Shown one piece after another: positions 14,141 through 22,024 of a DNA stretch of 36,210 nt. Numbering within the stretch: the stretch's first letter is position 1; the number at the start of each line of letters is the position of its first letter. The notes beneath the pieces are model-generated. The model saw nothing but the letters and a program-made list of their open reading frames with translations, made no database searches and was not told where the DNA came from. Location: assembly GCA_027459775.1 (NCBI GenBank), contig DAIDHE010000479.1, positions 1 to 36,210 of the forward strand, given 5' to 3'. The position numbers and the translations under genes were made by a program. The stretch is from Planctomycetales bacterium (lineage in GTDB: Bacteria; Planctomycetota; Planctomycetia; Isosphaerales; Isosphaeraceae).

Positions 14141-15541
14141 CTAGTGGCCCGCCTGCATCTGAAGGCCCTGCGCGCCATTCCGCGCCCGGTCGTCGGCGAT
14201 CTGGACCATGCGGCCCAGGGCCGCGGCGGATCGGGCGGTCGCCTCCGCGGTCATTCGCGTGTTGCTCTCGATCCGGTTCTGGATCGTCGTCGTCATGCGA
14301 GCGCGAGACTGGACTGCGCTCGAGTAAGCCTCTTTCGACCCGAACTGGAACGCGCCCGCCAGGCCTGGTTCGACGGCCTTCGTCGTCGTTTGGCCGCCGG
14401 CGAAGGCGGCCGCCTTATCGGCCTTGAACAGTGCTCGATCGAGCGCGGCATTCTGGAGATTGTCGACGAATTCACGGACCTGCTTATGATTCCACTTTTT
14501 ATTCCCGGCGGCTTCGGCTTTATCCATTTCGCCGAGCGCCGCAGCATGGAGGGCCTCGGCGAGATTCTTGGCGAAATCCGAGATCGCGGCCTTGTTGCCG
14601 GTGAGCTGCTCGTAGAGCCATCCAAAGGCCTGGATGGCCTTGTCGATGCCTTCCACGATGATCGCGATCGATTCCGTGAAGACGGCGCGCAAGCCGTGGA
14701 AGCCGGTCTCGAGGACCTGCACGGCGTCCGCAACCAGGCCGACGGCGTCGACGACCCAGCCGAGCGACTGGCTCACGTAAGAGGAGGACTTCGTCCCGCT
14801 TTTCATCCACGTGATAAACTGATCGGTGAGCGCCGTGATATAAGGCGCAAGCGCGACCGTGACCGTATTGCCGACGCCCTCGATCGCCGCTCCAACCCGG
14901 ATGAAGGCCGAGTCGACCTCGGCCACGCGCTCGACATCGACCTGGTTGAGCGCAACGCCGAGCGCCGACGCTTCGTCGCCAAGCGATGAAAGGCCGCTCG
15001 AGCCGCGAGCGGCCATGTTGATCATGGCTTGGCCCGACTTGCCGAACAGGTCCATGGCGACCTTGTTTCTTTCCATCGGGGACGGGATGCGCTCGAGCAC
15101 CGTCAGCAGACGCGAGAACGCCTGCTCGGGGCCCAGCGCCACCAGCATCCTTGCGGAAATCCCGAATCGCTTGAGCGCCTCGGCGGCGGGGCCTTCGCCC
15201 GTGATCGCGACCTCGGCGAGTCGCTCGTTCATTTTCTCGATCGACTTTGTGAGCCCCTCGCCGTCGAGGTGCGCCATTTTGGCCGCATAGGAGAGGCGGC
15301 CGAAGCTCTCGGCTGAGAAGCCGACGCGCTCCGCGAGGATGCGCGTCTCGCCGACCGCTTCCGCCGTGCGCTTGACCCACTCCGTGATCTCGCGGACCCC
15401 GAGCCCGACGGCCGCCGCGGCGGCGATGCCGAGGAGGCTATTTTTCAAGCCTTCGAGCGACGATACGACCGCGTGGGCCCCCTTGTTGAGGCCCGCGGTA
15501 TTCACCGCCGTTCCGATTTTGATCCAGCCGACCGTCGCCAT
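14141..15541 (-). CDS. Tail tape measure protein
   Basis: A 466-residue, mostly helical protein. It starts MATVGWIKIGTAVNTAGLNK and has the N-terminal repeat-like helix found in lambda-type tape measures. A small Ala/Gly-rich hydrophobic segment (GIAAAAAVGLGV) and two more hydrophobic regions near the middle follow (TVTVALAPYITALTDQF, AVFTESIAIIVEGI). It lies right after the G/GT chaperone pair, the usual place. Because tape measure length sets tail length, 466 residues implies a short siphovirus tail, of the order of 70 nm by the usual 1.5 angstrom per residue rule. Confidence 0.9.
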   Translation of the reverse strand: MATVGWIKIGTAVNTAGLNKGAHAVVSSLEGLKNSLLGIAAAAAVGLGVREITEWVKRTAEAVGETRILAERVGFSAESFGRLSYAAKMAHLDGEGLTKSIEKMNERLAEVAITGEGPAAEALKRFGISARMLVALGPEQAFSRLLTVLERIPSPMERNKVAMDLFGKSGQAMINMAARGSSGLSSLGDEASALGVALNQVDVERVAEVDSAFIRVGAAIEGVGNTVTVALAPYITALTDQFITWMKSGTKSSSYVSQSLGWVVDAVGLVADAVQVLETGFHGLRAVFTESIAIIVEGIDKAIQAFGWLYEQLTGNKAAISDFAKNLAEALHAAALGEMDKAEAAGNKKWNHKQVREFVDNLQNAALDRALFKADKAAAFAGGQTTTKAVEPGLAGAFQFGSKEAYSSAVQSRARMTTTIQNRIESNTRMTAEATARSAAALGRMVQIADDRARNGAQGLQMQAGH

Positions 15542-15543
15542 CG

Positions 15544-16190
15544 TCAGACAGCTTGCCTCGCGTTATGCTCCGCGACGAATCCGCCGAAATGCACCAGCAT
15601 CGCTTCCGGCGACTGGCGAGTCGCGCTCCGGGGGCGCGGAATGAAATCCTCCGGAGACGTCTTCGATTTCGACCAAAGATTCACGTTGGTGGCTGCGATC
15701 ATTCCACCGATCCAGTGATGGTCCGGAAGGGGCTCGAGCTGGTGGAACGCGAGCCATTCCGATAGCTCGCGCGAGTCGATTTCTTGGGTGAGCTGGCGGA
15801 CCGTCTTGCCGAGCGCCAACGCCAGCTTGAAGAGGAAGCGACGGAGCGGGTTGGCGCTCAGATTTTTTTTAGCTCGTCGACATCCTCTTTCGAGACGCCG
15901 TTGAGCCGGCAAGCGAGGGCGAAGATCTTGTCCAGCGCCCGAACGCTCTTCGCGCCAAGCGACGGGATGTCTGCCTCGGTAAAGAGCAGAGCGCCCGATT
16001 CGTCGCAGACGGTGTAGGTCGCCATGCGGGCCCTGATATCGCGATAAGGGTCCTTGATCTGGGCCGCCTCGAAGGCGTCGCGCTGGCTTCCTGTCATGGT
16101 CCGGACGTAAACCGTGACGCCCCATTCGGGGATCGTAAGCGGCTTGCGCGGGAGATCGTCGGCCGTGAGAATGGACTCTCGGATATTCAC
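15544..16190 (-). CDS. Tail assembly chaperone GT fusion (made by -1 frameshift)
   Basis: The product joins the first 109 residues of the G-like protein to 106 residues read in the -1 frame, about 215 in all. The T part starts NLSANPLRRFLFKLALALGK and contains DSRELSEWLAFHQLEPLPD. This is characteristic of gpT-like tail chaperones, which bind the tape measure protein during assembly. The T frame has no good start of its own, and it ends 2 bases before the tape measure ATG. The shift site is the A8 run at 15863-15870. Confidence 0.9.
15858..16190 (-). CDS. Tail assembly chaperone G
   Basis: A 110-residue protein starting MNIRESILTADDLPRKPLT. It has the usual layout of siphovirus gpG-like chaperones: an N-terminal beta segment (WGVTVYVRTMTGSQRD) and a helical acidic C-terminus (GVSKEDVDELKKI). 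It lies between the tail tube protein (16201) and the tape measure protein. Most ribosomes should stop here at 15858-15860; a minority slip to make the GT fusion. Confidence 0.9.
   Translation of the reverse strand: MNIRESILTADDLPRKPLTIPEWGVTVYVRTMTGSQRDAFEAAQIKDPYRDIRARMATYTVCDESGALLFTEADIPSLGAKSVRALDKIFALACRLNGVSKEDVDELKKI
15863..15870 (-). promoter_or_regulatory. Slippery site for -1 ribosomal frameshifting
   Basis: On the minus strand the sequence is cta aaa aaa atc tga. The run of eight A gives a perfect A AAA AAA heptamer two codons before the G stop. A -1 slip leads into the T frame (KKNLSANP). This is the classic arrangement between tail genes G and T. Confidence 0.9.
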
Positions 16191-16200
16191 TGATCGTCTC

Positions 16201-16614
16201 TCAGGTGAAGGTGACGATGCCGCTGATCGTGAGCTCGATGTCGGCCTCGAGGTTGTCTTCCTCGTTCATGCCCTTGGGAGACAGCTTCGAGATGAACGCA
16301 TTGAAACTGTAATTGTGGGCCGGGCTCGTGTTGAAGACGAGCTCCCAAGCAACAAGGCCTTGAGGCCACGTGTTGATTTGTGTGAGCAGAAACTGATGAG
16401 TCGTGTCCGACGGGTCGTACTGGATCGTGAACGTGATCGGGCCGGTGTCCGGAAGCTGGGCGCGGCGGCTCTTGCTGGTCGAACCGAGGTTGGTCGTTTC
16501 CTTCGCGCCCGTCGTGATGTCAGGGCCCGAGATCTCGAGGACCTGGGCGATCGCGGTCAGAACGCTCGAAATCGTGGCCTTGAGAATTGTCCCTTGCCCG
16601 ACATTGACTGCCAT
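16201..16614 (-). CDS. Major tail tube protein
   Basis: A 137-residue protein starting MAVNVGQGTILKATISSVLT. It has the beta-rich composition of siphovirus tail tube subunits: ITFTIQYDPSDTTHQFLL, a Trp/Pro turn, then VAWELVFNTS and a last strand IELTISGIVTFT. It lies between the tail terminator (16631) and the G/GT chaperones, the normal position of the tube gene. It would polymerise around the tape measure protein to form the DNA conduit. Confidence 0.85.
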   Translation of the reverse strand: MAVNVGQGTILKATISSVLTAIAQVLEISGPDITTGAKETTNLGSTSKSRRAQLPDTGPITFTIQYDPSDTTHQFLLTQINTWPQGLVAWELVFNTSPAHNYSFNAFISKLSPKGMNEEDNLEADIELTISGIVTFT

Positions 16615-16630
16615 TGGAAGTGACTCCTAC

Positions 16631-17128
16631 TTATACGTTGGTCTGTGTGACCGAGGTCGGGAGGGGAACGCGGTGTTTCACGCGGTATTTCTGGAGGGCG
16701 CTGTAGATGTGTTGATCGCTGCCATCGACGGGATCGAAGATCCCGTCGCTCTCTTCGGTGTAGTAATTCGAGAGGATGGGCAATCCGCTCTGCGTGCCGC
16801 GAAAGCCGTCGAAGTTGTTCCTGATCGCCTCGGCGATCGCGATGCAATCGCTCTCGAGCAAGCCCTGGCCGTCGATCTCGACCGTCGCGGTCGATGTGCC
16901 GTCAGCGCCTGAGAGGTTTCGGCCCCACGTGCGCTCGCTAACCTTCACGACCACGCAGGGGTAGGAAGAGAGTTGGCTGGGGGCCTCGAAGTAGACGCGC
17001 GGCCCAACCACTGGAGAGAGAGGCGACAGGGATTTGAGCCACGCGACGACGGCCTCGCGCAAGGAGAGCGCGGCCGAGCCGGGGCTCGCCCCCATGCCGA
17101 GGTTTGAGAGGTAATAGAGGGGAAACAC
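16631..17128 (-). CDS. Tail terminator / completion protein (DUF3168- or gpU-like)
   Basis: A 165-residue protein. After a short N-terminal tail, LSLREAVVAWLKSLSPL and VVGPRVYFEAPSQLSSYPCVVVKV match the alpha helix plus strand pattern of gpU/DUF3168 tail terminators, which cap the tail tube at the head end. A strand TATVEIDGQGLLESDCIAIAEAI and a helix follow. It lies directly before the tail tube gene. The family match is from memory of the pattern; the position agrees. Confidence 0.75.
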   Translation of the reverse strand: MFPLYYLSNLGMGASPGSAALSLREAVVAWLKSLSPLSPVVGPRVYFEAPSQLSSYPCVVVKVSERTWGRNLSGADGTSTATVEIDGQGLLESDCIAIAEAIRNNFDGFRGTQSGLPILSNYYTEESDGIFDPVDGSDQHIYSALQKYRVKHRVPLPTSVTQTNV

Positions 17129-17132
17129 GAGG

Positions 17133-18038
17133 CTAGAACTGAAGGAAGGTGCATTCGCCCGAGACGGCGACGGCGGCCGAGAGGTTGATGTTCAGCGAGT
17201 CGCCCGGGAGGGTCTGAAAGAGGCCGACGGCACAGGGCGAACCGCCCGTGTTGACACTCTGCTGGAGATAACGCGTGCCCGAGATATTGGCGCTCGTCGA
17301 GCTCGTCTGGAAGGTTGCGTTGACCGTTCCGTTGGCGTTGAGGCCGAAGCGCAGGACGCGGATCACTTTCCCCGCGACGCCAGCGACCACTGTCGTCGAG
17401 CCCGAGCTCGAGGCGTTAATCACCGCGAACTGCGGAGTAAGCGCCGTCGTTCCGTCATAGACGGTCGACGTTTCCATGCTCGCGCTGGCAAGTCCCGGCG
17501 CGGGGCCGGTATTGACAAGCAGGTATCCGTTCACGTCGAGCTGGAGGGGCTCGACGTTCCCGGCCGTAAACGTGGGGGGCGAGCTCGGCCCGACGACCCC
17601 CTGAACCATCGGCCCCTTGAGTCCCGTGCTCGACGCGGCCTGGGCTACCAGGACACCGTTCACGGACGTGTCGAGGGCGCACCCGGCGATCGTGCCGAGA
17701 TTCGCCGTGACCGTCCCGCTGACGGGCTGGGTGACGGCCGAGCCGTCGACTTTGAGCGCGCTCCCCGTGGTGACCGCCGCAGTGTTACCTCCCGCGGACA
17801 CGCTGACGAGCCAGGGGCTCGTGTTCGGGGTGTTTCCGGGCTCGACGGTCCAGGCGCCCTGCTGGGCGACGGGGAGCCCGGCCGAGGGCGTGACGACCTG
17901 GAGAACGTTTGCGCCGGCGCTCACCGTCGTCGCATAGGTCGCGACGGCGACGGGCCACTCGAGTCCGCCCGCGTCGGCGAGCGAGCGCACGGTGGCGCCG
18001 CCGTTCCCGGCGTTCAGAGCTACGTTATCGGTGGGCAT
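17133..18038 (-). CDS. Beta-rich virion structural protein
   Basis: A 301-residue protein starting MPTDNVALNAGNGGATVRSL. It is almost entirely Ala/Gly/Thr/Val-rich beta strand with very few charged residues and no Lys-rich regions (VSVSAGGNTAAVTTGSALKV, NASSSGSTTVVAGVAGKV). This is typical of phage surface or decoration proteins. It lies between the head-tail genes and the tail terminator, where planctomycete and other environmental phages often carry extra structural proteins. No family recognised; head fibre or tail decoration are both possible. Confidence 0.65.
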   Translation of the reverse strand: MPTDNVALNAGNGGATVRSLADAGGLEWPVAVATYATTVSAGANVLQVVTPSAGLPVAQQGAWTVEPGNTPNTSPWLVSVSAGGNTAAVTTGSALKVDGSAVTQPVSGTVTANLGTIAGCALDTSVNGVLVAQAASSTGLKGPMVQGVVGPSSPPTFTAGNVEPLQLDVNGYLLVNTGPAPGLASASMETSTVYDGTTALTPQFAVINASSSGSTTVVAGVAGKVIRVLRFGLNANGTVNATFQTSSTSANISGTRYLQQSVNTGGSPCAVGLFQTLPGDSLNINLSAAVAVSGECTFLQF

Positions 18039-18836
18039 CTAACCGTAAACCTCGCATGAGGGGTCGCCGTAGAGCCAGGGCGAAAAAGAGGACTGCCGAA
18101 AGAGAGCCGCCTCATTCAGAGAAGACCCAAACGCTGACCAGATCGCATTCGGAGAGGAGGATATGTACGCGATCTCGGTCGGTGCGAGACATCTTGACCA
18201 CCACGCCGCCCAGAGGCACGTCATGCCGAAAGTATCGCCGGTGTTTCCGATTCGCACAATGCTGCCAGGGAGATTGCCTGTCGGCTGCGAAATTGCCGCG
18301 GACGCCCTGGCGATTCCCTCCGAATAAATCGTCGCCGTTCCGCTGGCAGAGATGGAGAAAACAAACGCCGTGCCGGTCGCGATCGCGGAGGCAACGGGCG
18401 ACGCGAACGCGGTATATGATGTCCCGCTTTCATATGCGGCTCGCGCGTGGTTTGAGGCCCCGAGCCCGACCACGCAGACCGAATTTCCAGTGTTGCCCAT
18501 CACCCCAAAGATGACCTGGCCAGATGTCGGCGTCTGCCCCGGAACCGTGATCACATAAGCGGCTACTGTCATCGGCCAGGATGCCAGATATGACGTGGGC
18601 AGAGTCGATGAGCCGCTGAAGGAGGTCGATGCGCCCCCCAGCCCCGAGCCTATCGAGGATGCGTTCCACGATGGAGCCGTGAGCAGGACGTTCTGACTCA
18701 TCGGCCCTAGATCATATGCGTAAGTCCCCGAAGACTCATTGAGCGGATAAAAGCCGAGAAGGGCCGCCGCGAGCGGCGCGCCGGCGGCTAGACGACGGCC
18801 CACAGGGGGTTTCGAGGCATAGGGCGGGGTGATCAT
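18039..18836 (-). CDS. LamG/concanavalin-like virion protein
   Basis: A 265-residue protein. From about residue 25 it reads LLGFYPLNESSGTYAYDLGP, the opening strand of a laminin-G/concanavalin-A-like lectin domain. Strands such as MTVAAYVITVPGQ, GTAFVFSISASGTATIYS and a closing LWAAWWSRCLAPTEIAYI follow (about residues 65-230). These folds often bind sugars, so this may be a receptor-binding or decoration protein on the head or tail. It is coupled to the 18833 gene by a 4-base overlap. Confidence 0.75.
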   Translation of the reverse strand: MITPPYASKPPVGRRLAAGAPLAAALLGFYPLNESSGTYAYDLGPMSQNVLLTAPSWNASSIGSGLGGASTSFSGSSTLPTSYLASWPMTVAAYVITVPGQTPTSGQVIFGVMGNTGNSVCVVGLGASNHARAAYESGTSYTAFASPVASAIATGTAFVFSISASGTATIYSEGIARASAAISQPTGNLPGSIVRIGNTGDTFGMTCLWAAWWSRCLAPTEIAYISSSPNAIWSAFGSSLNEAALFRQSSFSPWLYGDPSCEVYG

Positions 18837-19237
18837 GCCAGGATCGCCAGCGTCGCCCCATAGGTAACGGCATTCGCCGAGTCAAGATTTGTGACCGTGA
18901 GCTGATACTCCCCCGGAGGGAGGTCGATCGGCGTCGAGACCTTGAGCGTCGAGGCCACGGCCGCCACCGTCACCCCCGTTACATAGGGGGTCGGCGACCA
19001 GTTCGGGGTCGTGTCGGCGGCTTTCTGAACCGTCCAGACCAAGCCGTTCGTCGCGGCCACGGTCGCGCCGCCAGTGACAGCGACCTGGAGCGTGCCGCCC
19101 AGCGCGCTCGAGGGCGAGCCAGCGGAATCGCCGATCGAGAATGCGGTCGAGGCGCTCGCAGCGGCCAACAGCGACGTCGTGAACGCCACCAGGTTGCCGG
19201 GGGCGGCTCTCGTATAGGTCGGGGTATTCGGCAGCAT
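18833..19237 (-). CDS. Beta-rich hypothetical virion protein
   Basis: A 134-residue protein starting MLPNTPTYTRAAPGNLVAFT. Nearly all of it is small, uncharged residues in beta-strand patterns (GGTLQVAVTGGATVAATNG, then PGEYQLTVTNLDSANAVTYG). The composition matches the neighbouring proteins at 17133 and 18039, so the three probably form one set of surface proteins. Function not known; decoration or spike attachment would fit. Confidence 0.65.
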   Translation of the reverse strand: MLPNTPTYTRAAPGNLVAFTTSLLAAASASTAFSIGDSAGSPSSALGGTLQVAVTGGATVAATNGLVWTVQKAADTTPNWSPTPYVTGVTVAAVASTLKVSTPIDLPPGEYQLTVTNLDSANAVTYGATLAILA

Positions 19238-19251
19238 GGGTCACCACATCC

Positions 19252-19731
19252 TTATCTATGAGAGGCTTGGCGTTCGATTCCCGAGGTGATTTCGGTGATG
19301 ATCAGCTCGCGAGCGGCTTGCTCGGTCGCATGGAGAGCCCTGCGCATGTAGTGCTTGCCGGCGATTTTTCGCGAGCCGGGCGAACGGCCGACGACTTTGC
19401 CGCCGGATCGAATGCGCTTGCCGGTGTGATAGCCGCGCTCTTGGAGCGCCATATACCAGGTCTTGCCGGGCGATCGTTCGCCGATCAGGAGGGCCATCGC
19501 GATCGTGTCGCGGGGCCTCGAGCCCCGGGGGCCTTTGGACGCTCTGACCCGAAGCGATCGCCGGCCGGCTCCGGTGTCGACCGGAGCGTCGGTCTTGGCC
19601 GCGGCCAGGGGGAGCTTGAGACCTTTGCGCAAGGCCTGGCGCACGACCTTTTTGGCGACCTTGGCGGGAAGCTCCCGGAAGGCTCGCTTGATCTCGTCGA
19701 TCCCGGTGATGGTGATTGCGACGCCGCGCAT
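19252..19731 (-). CDS. HK97 gp10-like head-tail protein
   Basis: A 159-residue protein. I set the start at 19731 (MRGVAITITGIDEIKRAFRE) because it overlaps the previous stop; the longer frame upstream is a shadow. The pattern GIDEIKRAFRELPAKVAKKVVRQALRKG followed by KTDAPVDTGAGRRSLRV is characteristic of the HK97 gp10 family, small basic proteins of the head-tail junction or tail completion. It is highly basic overall. It sits in the usual block between the head-closure protein and the tail terminator. Confidence 0.85.
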   Translation of the reverse strand: MRGVAITITGIDEIKRAFRELPAKVAKKVVRQALRKGLKLPLAAAKTDAPVDTGAGRRSLRVRASKGPRGSRPRDTIAMALLIGERSPGKTWYMALQERGYHTGKRIRSGGKVVGRSPGSRKIAGKHYMRRALHATEQAARELIITEITSGIERQASHR

Positions 19732-20441
19732 CAGAAAGTCAGCACTCGGCCGCTCAAGGTGCAAGCCACGGACTGAGTCACATAGATCGATGTGACCGCG
19801 CCCAGGAACGGATACGGGAAATAGCCCGGCGAGATTGACCAGAGGAACGGGACGTTGGCCTCGAGCTGGATCACGTCCTGGGGGGTGCCAGACGCATTCG
19901 CCACGACCACGGTCGGGGACGTGCCGCCGGTCAGGCCGCTCGAGTTCTGCGTGATCAATGGGACGGTCTGGTTGACGATCGTCCCCGAGAACGTGCACGT
20001 GATGGCCGTCCCGGGGAGCGGGCCGCCGGTGCAAGTGACGTGCGCCCCGATCGTCGAAAGAGCCTGAAGCGCCGTCTGGACGGCCGAGGCCGCAGCGTTG
20101 TAGGCGATGGAAGCCGTGATCTGCCCTTGATACCCGAGCACGAAAGTCCCGCCGGTCGGCGTGCCCGTGATCGAGACGGTCTGAACGCCGATCGTGCCGT
20201 TGCCGTTTGTTTGGAGGGTCATGGGCTGGCTGGACACGAGCTCAATCGCCTGGATATCGCCCGAGGACTGTCCGGGAGCACCCCAGGAGACCGAGAGAAG
20301 CTGAAGCGAGCCGGCGGCCGAGTAGATCTCGCTGATGACGGTGTTGATCGAGCCGGCCTCGTAGTAGGTCTGGCTCAATGGGCTCGAGCCGTCGCTCGAC
20401 ACGATGCCTTCGTTGATCCGATAGTTGATCAGGTTGCCCAT
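19731..20441 (-). CDS. Beta-rich structural protein with a repeated virion domain
   Basis: A 236-residue protein starting MGNLINYRINEGIVSSDGSS. Residues from about 90 read GTPTGGTFVLGYQGQITASI, AYNAAASAVQTALQALSTIG and VTCTGGPLPGTAITCTFSGT. This recurring beta domain is familiar from structural proteins of actinobacterial and other environmental phages (G-TF-L-Y-GQ-T--I-YNA-A-AVQ-AL-AL). It lies inside the head-tail block between the head-closure and gp10-like genes. It is probably a decoration or connector-associated protein. Confidence 0.7.
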   Translation of the reverse strand: MGNLINYRINEGIVSSDGSSPLSQTYYEAGSINTVISEIYSAAGSLQLLSVSWGAPGQSSGDIQAIELVSSQPMTLQTNGNGTIGVQTVSITGTPTGGTFVLGYQGQITASIAYNAAASAVQTALQALSTIGAHVTCTGGPLPGTAITCTFSGTIVNQTVPLITQNSSGLTGGTSPTVVVANASGTPQDVIQLEANVPFLWSISPGYFPYPFLGAVTSIYVTQSVACTLSGRVLTF

Positions 20442-20444
20442 GGT

Positions 20445-20798
20445 TTATACCGGACCTGCTTGCTGGATTTCGTAGGCGATCATGTCATAGACGCGATTGC
20501 GTTCTTCAATGTTTCGCACGTCGAAGAGACCGAGCGTTCGGCCGTTCAGGATGAGCCGGTTCTCGCCGCTCACCGCGACATGACCCTGGTAACGCATGCG
20601 GATCTTGAGCGAGGCTTGGGACTTGACCTGCTTGGCGGAAACGAGCTCGTGGCCGAAGAGCGGAGTGACCTCGGCCCAATAAGTGCCGACCGTCGACCAG
20701 GTCTGAATCGGCTGGCCGAAGCTATCGAAGGTCTCGGTCTGCGAGAGCGCCTGAAGCTGGACGCGCTGGCGGAATTTGCCGGACTGAAGGGGCTTCAT
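20445..20798 (-). CDS. Head closure / head-tail adaptor protein
   Basis: A 117-residue protein starting MKPLQSGKFRQRVQLQALSQ. The pattern RQRVQLQALSQTETFDSFGQ, then TYWAEVTPLFGHELVSAKQV and a closing strand NGRTLGLFDVRNIEERN, is that of the SPP1 gp16 / HK97 head-closure family. These stop DNA leakage after packaging and form the tail attachment site. It overlaps the connector gene by 4 bases. Confidence 0.85.
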   Translation of the reverse strand: MKPLQSGKFRQRVQLQALSQTETFDSFGQPIQTWSTVGTYWAEVTPLFGHELVSAKQVKSQASLKIRMRYQGHVAVSGENRLILNGRTLGLFDVRNIEERNRVYDMIAYEIQQAGPV

Positions 20799-21709
20799 GC
20801 GTAAACGCCCATCTCCGACGGGGAAAGGATCGCATCCAGAGTGAACGGGATCTTGGCGAGGCCGCTAGGCCCGACCGCTTCACGGTTCTCGTACCAGTGA
20901 GCCACGCATAATTTGATGAACGTCTTGACGTTCTCGGGGATCTGAAGCGCTGTCCCGCCGTAGCCCGCCGTGAAGTTGATTTGCACGGAGTCGATCGTGG
21001 GCCGGCTGATCGGCCAGACGGTCGAATATTGCGGCTGGATCCGGGGCGCGAGGCCGAGCGAAACGTTGTAATTCGCGGTCGGGACGGTCTGAGTCGTCCC
21101 AGCAAAATCGTAGTAATCGACGCTCTGGATCGACTGAAGAGGGGCGCACGGGATGTCGATCACCCCGGTCGAATTCGGCACGAGGCCAGGATAGAAGCCG
21201 AGGCCGCTGGGAAGGCCGCCGAGCGACGGCCAGATCTCGCGGATCGCCCGGTTGTAATAGCCGCCGGCCGAGGGAAAGCTGTCGAGATAGAGCGTCCACG
21301 ATTGGGTGAGGAGGGCGCACTTGAGCGACGCCTCCGCATAGCGCCGGGCTGCTTGGATCAGGCTCGCGATCAGGGCATTGTCCAGAGGCGCCGCGGGGTC
21401 AGTGGCCTCGAGCTCGTCACGGCAATGGAATTTGGCCTCGGCCAGGGTGACGGGCTCGATCGTGACGAGCAGCGAGGATGCGCCCGTCGTCGTCGCGTTC
21501 TGGGTGAGGGTGATCTGGGTCGGGCTATCGATCGATTGGACGTAGCTATAGCTCGGGACGCCCGTGCCAGACAGGCCCAGGCCCCCGACCAGCACGGACG
21601 TCGAGGCGATCCCGGTGACGACCGGAGATCCGGACGTGAGAGTCCCCGTCACGGTCACCTGGGTGATCGGGTTGACGCCGTCGAGAGTGGTGGTGGGAAT
21701 CAGCCTCAT
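20795..21709 (-). CDS. Head-tail connector (gp6-like) with an inserted N-terminal beta domain
   Basis: A 304-residue protein. From about residue 87, VTLAEAKFHCRDELEATDPA and a helix IASLIQAARRYAEASLKCAL match the gp6/phiE125 gp8-like connector family, which sits under the portal. The C-terminus (PENVKTFIKLCVAHWYENRE) also fits. Between the first residues and this core is an extra segment of about 60 residues (GTLTSGSPVVTGIASTSVLV ... SIDSPTQITLTQNATTTG). This is a Gly/Thr-rich beta motif more usual in tail fibres, so the connector appears fused to a surface-type domain. Confidence 0.85.
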   Translation of the reverse strand: MRLIPTTTLDGVNPITQVTVTGTLTSGSPVVTGIASTSVLVGGLGLSGTGVPSYSYVQSIDSPTQITLTQNATTTGASSLLVTIEPVTLAEAKFHCRDELEATDPAAPLDNALIASLIQAARRYAEASLKCALLTQSWTLYLDSFPSAGGYYNRAIREIWPSLGGLPSGLGFYPGLVPNSTGVIDIPCAPLQSIQSVDYYDFAGTTQTVPTANYNVSLGLAPRIQPQYSTVWPISRPTIDSVQINFTAGYGGTALQIPENVKTFIKLCVAHWYENREAVGPSGLAKIPFTLDAILSPSEMGVYA

Positions 21710-21728
21710 TGTGAAAGATCAGACGCCG

Positions 21729-21986
21729 TCAGCGCTTGCCGGCTTCCCGGCGGGGATCTGCCGCTCGCTGAGCGGCCTGGTGGGGGAGCTTCACGACGGG
21801 ATCGGCCAGGCCGGCTCGGACGATGTCGCCGGCCCGCGAATTGTCGATCTCGACGGGGCCGTCGGCCGGCGTGTAATACCGCGAGCCGACGGTGAAACCT
21901 TTGACGCTCGAGCGGACTTGCAAAAGCACGTGAGAATCCCTGATGGAGATGCCGTGGAGCCCCAGCACGCTTGGCGACTGAGTCAA
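21729..21986 (-). CDS. Small hypothetical protein between capsid and connector
   Basis: About 85 residues. The start is uncertain: TTG at 21986 or GTG at 21968 are the only candidates in the free space. It contains GLHGISIRDSHVLLQVRSSV, then GFTVGSRYYTPADGPVEIDN and RAGDIVRAGLADPVVKLP. This looks like the small head proteins with two short strands and a helix that often follow the capsid gene. The codon pattern and position support it, but the start and the family are uncertain. Confidence 0.5.
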   Translation of the reverse strand: MTQSPSVLGLHGISIRDSHVLLQVRSSVKGFTVGSRYYTPADGPVEIDNSRAGDIVRAGLADPVVKLPHQAAQRAADPRREAGKR

Positions 21987-22024
21987 GCCGCGCTTCTGGG
22001 GCTCTCGCGGGTACGCGGTTGAAC

